11,583 nucleotides of DNA from Gemmatimonadota bacterium (lineage in GTDB: Bacteria > Gemmatimonadota > Gemmatimonadetes > Gemmatimonadales > GWC2-71-9), in the NCBI GenBank assembly GCA_003222235.1, contig QHVD01000330.1, positions 18,162 to 29,744 on the forward strand, in the 5' to 3' direction. The notes under the pieces were generated by a model. The model worked only from the letters and a program-made list of their open reading frames with translations. It ran no database searches and was not told the origin of the DNA. Every line of letters begins with the position of its first letter. The stretch's first letter is position 1. Of the stretch, positions 6,719 to 11,583 are shown one piece after another. The position numbers were made by a program, and so were the translations under genes.

Positions 6719-7174
6719 ATGGGCAGCGAGAAGCGGGTCAAACGCCCCACGAAGAAGCAGGTTACCACGCCGCGTTCCGAGCGGAGCCGGCCGGAGACGC
6801 TTCGTCTCCGCTCGCTGGCGGCGTCGCTCACCGTCAACGACCTCGCGCGCAGCATGGCCTGGTACCGCGACGTACTGGGGTTCACGGTGGGAGAGCGGTG
6901 GGAGGAGGACGGCAAGGTGCGCGGCATCCAGATGAAGGCGGGAACCTGCGACGTCATGCTCGGTCAGGACGACTTCGCCAAGGGAAGCGACCGGAAGAAG
7001 GGCGAGGGGTTCCGGCTCTGGGTCTCGACCACGCAGGACATCACGGCGATCGCGGCCCGGGTCAAGGCGAAAGGCTGGTCGCTCGACCGGGAGCCTTCCG
7101 AGACGCCGTGGGGGGATTGGGCGTTCGCGCTCACCGACCCCGACGGCTTCAAGATCACGTTCATTCAGGAGTAG
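6719..7174 (+). CDS. VOC (glyoxalase/bleomycin-resistance fold) protein lacking usual metal ligands
   Basis: 151 aa from ATG 6719, fixed by AAGGAG (6707-6712) 6 nt upstream; the frame opens at 6614 but lacks a site there. Residues 1-30 are a basic, probably disordered tail. The VOC fold follows: LAASLTVNDLARSMAWYRDVLGF (33-55), GIQMKAG, DVMLGQDD (78-85), LWVSTTQDITAIAARVKAKG (100-119) and FALTDPDGFKITFIQE (136-151). In metal-dependent glyoxalases a His stands seven residues before the Asp of the first strand motif, and a Glu follows DPDGxxI. By my alignment these are Ala34 and Thr147, so a divalent metal site seems absent. It may be a ligand-binding rather than catalytic member. AGGAG at its end could serve the next gene. 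Confidence 0.82.
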   Translation: MGSEKRVKRPTKKQVTTPRSERSRPETLRLRSLAASLTVNDLARSMAWYRDVLGFTVGERWEEDGKVRGIQMKAGTCDVMLGQDDFAKGSDRKKGEGFRLWVSTTQDITAIAARVKAKGWSLDREPSETPWGDWAFALTDPDGFKITFIQE

Positions 7175-7181
7175 CGCACCG

Positions 7182-9089
7182 CTGCTCGAGCCCCGTGCCC
7201 GCGCCGCGCTCGCCGCGGTGGCCGAGACGCTGGTCCCCGGCGCCGAGGCCGCGGGCCTCGCGGACCGGATGGCGCTCGCCATCGGCCGGCTCCCGCGCGA
7301 AGCGGACCGGGCCGAGCTGGTGCAGCTGCTCGGCTTGCTCGAGAGCCGCGCGGCGAACCTCGCGCTCGCGGGAGTCCCGCGCCGCTTCAGCGCCCTGTCC
7401 CTGCCCGAGCGGGAGCGCTTCCTGCGCGGCTGGGCGACGAGTTGGCTGCCCCTCAAGCGGAAGGCGTTCCAGGCGTTAAAGCGCCTCGCCGCCTTCCTTT
7501 ATTACACGGCGGACGGGTCTGGGGCGTGGGAGAGGATCGGCTACCCGGGGCCGCTCGGACCTCCACCGGCCCGGCCCAAACCGATCCGGCCACTCGCCGT
7601 CACGTCCGACACCTCGCTCGACTGCGACGTCGTCGTGATCGGGTCCGGCGCGGGCGGCGGCGTGGTGGCGGGACGGCTCGCCGCGGCGGGGAAGAGCGTG
7701 GTCGTGCTCGAGAAGGGCGGCTACCTGAACGAGGCCGACTTCACACACCGCGAGGCCGAGTCGCTCGAGCGGCTGTACGACGCGCGCGGGATGCTCACCA
7801 CGGAGGACCTCGGAATCCTCATCCTCCAGGGAAGCTGCCTCGGCGGCGGGACCGTGGTGAACTACACCACCAGCCTACACCACCAGCTTCCATACGCCGG
7901 ACCTGGTCCGCGAACAGTGGACCCGCGAGCATCGCCTGCCGCATTTCGCTTCGCGCGAGTACACCGACTCGGTCGACGCCGCGGCCCGGCGGATCAACGC
8001 GAACACCGACCATAGTGCGCCCGGCGGACGCGACCGGGTGCTCGTCCGGGGACTCGAGCGCCTGGGCTGGCATCACGGGCTGTTACCGCGCGACGTGCGG
8101 GGGTGTCCGCAGGACGACGAGTGCGGCTACTGCGGCATGGGCTGCCGGCGCGCCGCGAAGCAGTCGACGCTCGTCACTTATCTGCAGGACGCGTTCGAGC
8201 GCGGCGCGCGCATCGTCGTGCACTCCGACGTGCGGCGCGTGATCCTCGAGCGCGGCCGGGCGGTGGGAGTGGAGGCAATGGTGAGCGAAGCGGCAGCGGA
8301 TGCCCGGCGGCCGGTGTCGCTCGTGGTGCGCGCCAAAGCGGTGGTGATCGCCTGCGGCGCGATCCATTCTCCCGCCCTACTGAGGCGCTCCGGCGTGTCG
8401 CTCCCCGCGTTGGGCCGGCACCTCGCGCTGCATCCCTCGACCGGACCGGCACGATCCAGGCGCGCTACTCCGACCAGTTCGCCGACCTCGACTCGGGCTA
8501 CGGCTTCAAGTTCGAGACCGTTCCGATGCACCCGTCGCTCGCCGCGATGGGCTTCCCGTGGGAGTCGGGCGCCGGTCATCGCGCGCTCATGGCCCGGCTG
8601 CCACGGGTCGCTTTCGTGGGCATCTTGCTCCGCGATCGGGACGGCGGCCGCATCGGCGTGGATCGGAGCGGCAATCCCGTCGTGCGCTACCGGCCCTCGC
8701 GCTACGACCTCGGTCACCTGCGGCGCGGCATCGCGGCCGCAGCCCAGCTCCTCGAGGCCGCCGGAGCGCGCGAGATCTGGAGCGCGCAGGCGCGCTACGT
8801 CGCCTACCGGCCCGGCGGGGGGGCGCACGCCCATTGGCTCGAGCGCGTGGACGCGGCGGGCCTCGGCCCCAACCAGCTCCTCCTCGTCACCTTCCACCAG
8901 ATGGCCTCGTGCCGGATGGGCGCGAGCGCGAAGACTTCGGTCGTGAATGCCGACAACCAGGTGTGGGGCGTTCCCGGACTCTACGTGGCGGACGCGAGCG
9001 TCTTCCCGTCGGCCTCGGGCGTGAACCCGATGCTCACGATCATGGGGATCGCGCATCGGGCCGCGGGGATCATTGCAAATCGGATTTGA
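7182..9089 (+). pseudogene. GMC/FAO-type FAD oxidoreductase, broken by two frame changes
   Basis: Homology is continuous but moves between three frame segments. Segment 1 (about 7182-7874): a helical N-terminal domain beginning LLEPRARAALAAVAETLVPG, like gluconate 2-dehydrogenase subunit 3, then the FAD dinucleotide fold DVVVIGSGAGGGVVAGRLA and VVVLEKGGYLNEADF, and GSCLGGGTVVNYTTS. Segment 2 (about 7885-8445, +1 frame): PDLVREQWTREHRLP, a Cys cluster C-x5-C-x2-C-x3-C at 8104-8145, KQSTLVTYLQDA, ACGAIHSPALL and LGRHLALHP. Segment 3 (8446-9089, original frame): GTIQARYSDQFADLDSGYGF, FHQMASCRMG and the C-terminal NPMLTIMGIAHRAA. Break 1 is the 13-bp duplication at 7862-7887. Break 2 near 8439-8448 also seems to lack about a dozen residues. 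The family oxidises long-chain alcohols or related substrates. The start is unclear: GTG 7218 is the first ordinary in-frame start, but homology begins upstream at CTG 7182, behind AGGAG 7167-7171. Confidence 0.88.
7862..7887. repeat. Exact 13-bp tandem duplication causing a frameshift
   Basis: CTACACCACCAGC occurs at 7862-7874 and again, without any change, at 7875-7887. Deleting one copy restores the reading NYTTSFHTPDLVREQW across the junction. The duplication therefore explains the first frame change of the GMC oxidase. The lack of divergence between copies suggests it is recent, or an assembly error. Confidence 0.95.
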
Positions 9090-9103
9090 GTGAAGTGACC
9101 GGC

Positions 9104-9206
9104 GAGTGCGGAATGCGGAATGTCAGGGCGGGCTTCGAACCGCGAGATCTCGCTTGCTCGGCAACCCATCAATTCCGCATTCCGCACTCCGCACTCCGCA
9201 CTCTCC
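9104..9206. repeat. Inverted array of heptamers (GCGGAAT / ATTCCGC), border element D
   Basis: The left arm 9104-9121 (GAGT plus two GCGGAAT units) is perfectly complementary over 18 bp to 9172-9189. The right arm continues with ACTCCGC units to 9206, giving ATTCCGC twice, ACTCCGC twice and ACTCTCC. The 50-nt loop contains the perfect 12-bp palindrome GCGAGATCTCGC at 9142-9153. It fills the gap between the GMC pseudogene and the M1 peptidase, so it could end one transcript or lie in the leader of the other. An open frame from 9106 passes through it into the peptidase, but those residues are repeat-derived. Confidence 0.85.
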
Positions 9207-9219
9207 TCGGGGGAACCGC

Positions 9220-11100
9220 ATGCTCCCGTTACTCACCGCCCTCTCGCTGGCGCTCCAGTCTCAAGTCGCCGACACCTCCCCGTTCCGGCCCCTCCCCCTC
9301 CCCCTCCCCGCACCGAACCGCGTCCGCGGCGCGTCGGGCGCACCCGGGCCCGATTATTGGCAGCAGCGCGCCGACTACGTGATCCGCGCGGCGCTCGATA
9401 CCGCCACGCAGACGATCCACGGGACGGAGCGCGTCCACTACGTCAACCACTCGCCCGACACGCTCGCGTTTGTGTGGGTGCAGATCGAGCAGAACATCTT
9501 CGCGCCGAACTCCATCACCTACGTGCTGAACCAGCCGCCGCTCCATTTCGCGGGCGGGGCGATCTTCGACTTCACGGGCAAGGGCTTCATCGGTGGAATC
9601 ACGATCGAGCGGTTCGCGGCGGGTGGGCGAGAGCTCGAGCGCACCGAGTACGGCACGATGATGCGGGTCGAGTTGGCGCCCCGGCTCCCGCCGACGGGCG
9701 CGATCGACTTCGACGTCGCCTGGCACTTCCCCGTGCCGCCGTACGGCGGCGGGCGCATGGGCCGGATCGGCAGCCGGCTGTACGAGATCGGCCAGTGGTA
9801 CCCGCGGATGGTCGTCTACGACGACGTCCACGGCTGGAACCCCCTCCCCTATATCGGCGCGGGCGAGTTCTACCTGGAGTATGGCGACTACGACGTGGCG
9901 CTTACGGTCCCCGGCGGATTCGTCGTGGCGGCGACCGGTACGGTGATGAACCCGGCCGCCGTGTGGACACCGACCCAGCGCGCCAGGCTTGCAAGGGCGC
10001 GCACGTCGGCGGAGCGGGTGCAGATCATCAGCAGGGAGGAAGCGGAAGCGAACCGGGCTCGCGCGGGGAGGGCCACGAAGACATGGCGTTTCACCGCGCG
10101 GAACGTGCGCGACTTCGCCTGGGCGGCGTCGCCTGACTTTCGCTGGGACGCTTCCAGCTGGAAGGGCATCCTGATCCAGACCTTCTACCGCCCCAGCGCC
10201 ACGCCGTGGGAAGAGGCAAACAGGATGGCCTGGTTCACCATCAAGCATTTCAGCGAGACGTGGGGGACCTACGCCTGGCCGCAAGCCACGAGCGTCGAGG
10301 GCCTGGTCGAGGGGATGGAGTACCCGATGATCACGTTCGTGCCCTCGATCGAGAAGCGTGAGGACCAGTTCTGGGTGCTTACCCACGAGCTCGGGCACGA
10401 GTGGTTTCCGATGATGGTCGGCTCGGACGAGCGGCGCTATCCGTGGATGGACGAGGGGTTCAACACGTTCATCGACTACGGCTCGGCCGAGGGCTATTTC
10501 AAGGGGACCGCGTACGGCGACACCGTGCGGCGCGAGCTGTTGACGGATTATCGAGTGTCGGCCGTGCCGGGGAACGAGCAGCCGCTGATCGACCGGCCGG
10601 TCGAGCAGCGCGACCTCGCCTGGGCCGCTTACCAGAAGCCGGCGCTGATGCTCACGATCCTGCGTGATGCGCTGCTGGGGAGGGAGACATTCGAGCGGGC
10701 TATGCGGGAGTACGTGCGGCGCTGGACGTTCAAGCATCCCCAGCCGACGGACTTCTTCCGGACGATCGAGAACGTGTCGGGGAGGGACCTCGACTGGTTC
10801 TGGCGCGAATGGATCTTCACGACCGCCCGGCTGGACCAAGCAGTGGACTCCGTCACGCAAACCGGGGACACCGCTTTCATCTATTTGTCGACCCGCGCTG
10901 AGATGGTGCTTCCGGTCACGCTCGAGCTGCGCTATGCCGACGGCTCGACGGAAATGCGGGACTATCCGATCGAGATGTGGAACCTCGGCACGCACTTCAC
11001 GGCGCGGGTGGGGACGGCGAAGCGGGTGGTGGGGGTGGTGGTCGATCCACGCGACGTCTACCCGGACGTCGACCGGGCGAACAACCGCTGGGGGAAGTGA
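9220..11100 (+). CDS. Secreted M1 family zinc metallopeptidase
   Basis: 626 aa from ATG 9220 (GGGGGA about 5 nt upstream). The N-terminus MLPLLTALSLALQSQVA is a hydrophobic signal sequence without the usual basic residue, so the protein is predicted to be exported; the cleavage site is unclear. A Pro-Leu linker (PLPLPLPAP), coded by a CCCTCC microrepeat near 9291-9309, follows. Then comes the beta-sandwich domain and the gluzincin domain: GMEYPMITF where aminopeptidases have GAMEN, HELGH at 389-393, the third zinc ligand Glu412 in DEGFNTF (HEXXH-x18-E), and the catalytic Tyr471 in AAYQKPALML. The Gly-Met-Glu variant is common in bacterial M1 relatives that may trim peptides after export. A beta-rich C-terminal domain ends the protein. 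It converges on the lipoprotein gene with 13 bp between stops. Confidence 0.93.
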   Translation: MLPLLTALSLALQSQVADTSPFRPLPLPLPAPNRVRGASGAPGPDYWQQRADYVIRAALDTATQTIHGTERVHYVNHSPDTLAFVWVQIEQNIFAPNSITYVLNQPPLHFAGGAIFDFTGKGFIGGITIERFAAGGRELERTEYGTMMRVELAPRLPPTGAIDFDVAWHFPVPPYGGGRMGRIGSRLYEIGQWYPRMVVYDDVHGWNPLPYIGAGEFYLEYGDYDVALTVPGGFVVAATGTVMNPAAVWTPTQRARLARARTSAERVQIISREEAEANRARAGRATKTWRFTARNVRDFAWAASPDFRWDASSWKGILIQTFYRPSATPWEEANRMAWFTIKHFSETWGTYAWPQATSVEGLVEGMEYPMITFVPSIEKREDQFWVLTHELGHEWFPMMVGSDERRYPWMDEGFNTFIDYGSAEGYFKGTAYGDTVRRELLTDYRVSAVPGNEQPLIDRPVEQRDLAWAAYQKPALMLTILRDALLGRETFERAMREYVRRWTFKHPQPTDFFRTIENVSGRDLDWFWREWIFTTARLDQAVDSVTQTGDTAFIYLSTRAEMVLPVTLELRYADGSTEMRDYPIEMWNLGTHFTARVGTAKRVVGVVVDPRDVYPDVDRANNRWGK

Positions 11101-11113
11101 ACGGCGTGTCGTT

Positions 11114-11551
11114 TCAAGGCTGCTGTGGGGGCCCCGGCGAGCCGCCCGAACCGCTCCCGAACAGCGGTCCCACAGAGGTCACGATAGCGACGAGCGCCGC
11201 GGCACCCACGCCGAGGAGGAGCGCCGTCCGCGCCCCCGAGACTCGCCGCTGTTCGAGCTGTGCGATTTGGTTGCGCTGGATCGTGACGTGACTGCCCAGG
11301 CCCGGGTAGTCGGTGCCCGCGTCCGACGTGAACCGTTCCGCGACGAGCACGAGAGAATCCACGTCCACGTAGGCCACCCTACCGGTCGTCACGGTCACCT
11401 GGCGTACCGTGACGTCCTGCAGGGGCACCTGGAGCGGCACGGAGAGTCTGGCAACCACGTCCGAGCCTCGCGCAGGAGTGGCGCCCCCCAGCACGGCATA
11501 ACTGAAGCACCCGCCGAGGAACAGGGGAAGGAGAATCACGATCGAACGCAC
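11114..11551 (-). CDS. Small lipoprotein with C-terminal membrane helix, function unknown
   Basis: 145 aa from GTG 11551, preceded by GGAG at about 6 nt. The N-terminus is a lipoprotein signal: basic Arg2, hydrophobic IVILLPLFL, and lipobox LGGC with Cys15 as the predicted lipidation site. The middle (about 30-95) is beta-rich, with alternating Val/Thr (VTVRQVTVTTGRVAYVDVDSLVLV) and a possible small barrel-like domain. QRNQIAQLEQRR leads into a hydrophobic helix (about 110-128) and a Gly/Ser/Pro-rich tail. Having both a lipid anchor and a late helix is unusual. I do not recognise a named family. It is convergent with the M1 peptidase; no clear terminator lies in the 13-bp gap. Confidence 0.75.
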   Translation of the reverse strand: MRSIVILLPLFLGGCFSYAVLGGATPARGSDVVARLSVPLQVPLQDVTVRQVTVTTGRVAYVDVDSLVLVAERFTSDAGTDYPGLGSHVTIQRNQIAQLEQRRVSGARTALLLGVGAAALVAIVTSVGPLFGSGSGGSPGPPQQP

Positions 11552-11583
11552 AACCGGCTCCGATCTCAGGGAGGCCCGAGGCG

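Noticed and set aside
8817..8823. Run of seven G as a further frameshift in the GMC gene
   Set aside because: Family similarity continues in the same frame on both sides, so no frame change is needed here.
9106..9219. Upstream start of the M1 peptidase at 9106
   Set aside because: The added residues are heptamer-repeat translation and would bury the signal peptide that begins at ATG 9220.

Overview
The window is high-GC, densely coded bacterial chromosome. The product set (type-I citrate synthase, RhlE helicase, bS21 plus cold-shock protein, SURF1, OsmC, GMC/FAO oxidoreductase, secreted M1 peptidase), the lipoprotein style and the short tandem-iteron repeats at gene borders look like Gemmatimonadota or a neighbouring soil lineage. 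That placement is an inference from gene content; no rRNA or other phylogenetic anchor is present. There are no tRNA or rRNA genes, CRISPR arrays, transposases or phage genes.

Layout. 23-685 (-) is a phosphoribosyltransferase-fold protein whose PRPP loop is lost. It is divergent from citrate synthase gltA (811-2121, +), with a decamer inverted-repeat hairpin between them. gltA converges on an rhlE-type DEAD-box helicase (2181-3395, -) across another inverted repeat. A 449-bp non-coding region rich in short hairpins separates rhlE from the divergent rpsU-csp operon (3845-4269, +), which has a recognisable -35/-10 and an unusually long Shine-Dalgarno. A strong two-way terminator (4292-4325) separates csp from a convergent helix-turn-helix regulator of unknown target (4343-5014, -). 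Next, on the minus strand, is a three-gene operon read osmC > GIY-YIG > surf1 (6596 down to 5234), with tight spacing and a 4-nt GTGA overlap. Divergent from it is a VOC-fold protein (6719-7174, +), followed by a GMC/FAO-type oxidoreductase pseudogene (about 7182-9089, +), a secreted M1 metallopeptidase (9220-11100, +) and a convergent small lipoprotein (11114-11551, -).

How the genes relate. rhlE, rpsU and csp all act on RNA structure or translation initiation and sit together as a divergent cold-shock-like group. The osmC operon combines peroxide defence with haem-copper oxidase assembly. The other genes look like independent housekeeping or accessory units.

The most unusual content is non-coding. 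Four gene borders carry short tandem units (7, 9 or 10 bp) arranged as inverted arrays. Two of these (2128-2190 and 5143-5250) share a central core and supply the TAG stop and last codons of the neighbouring minus-strand gene. A decamer related to a third sits inside the surf1 coding region. The second highlight is the GMC oxidase, broken by an exact 13-bp tandem duplication and then by a second frame change that looks like a deletion of about a dozen codons.
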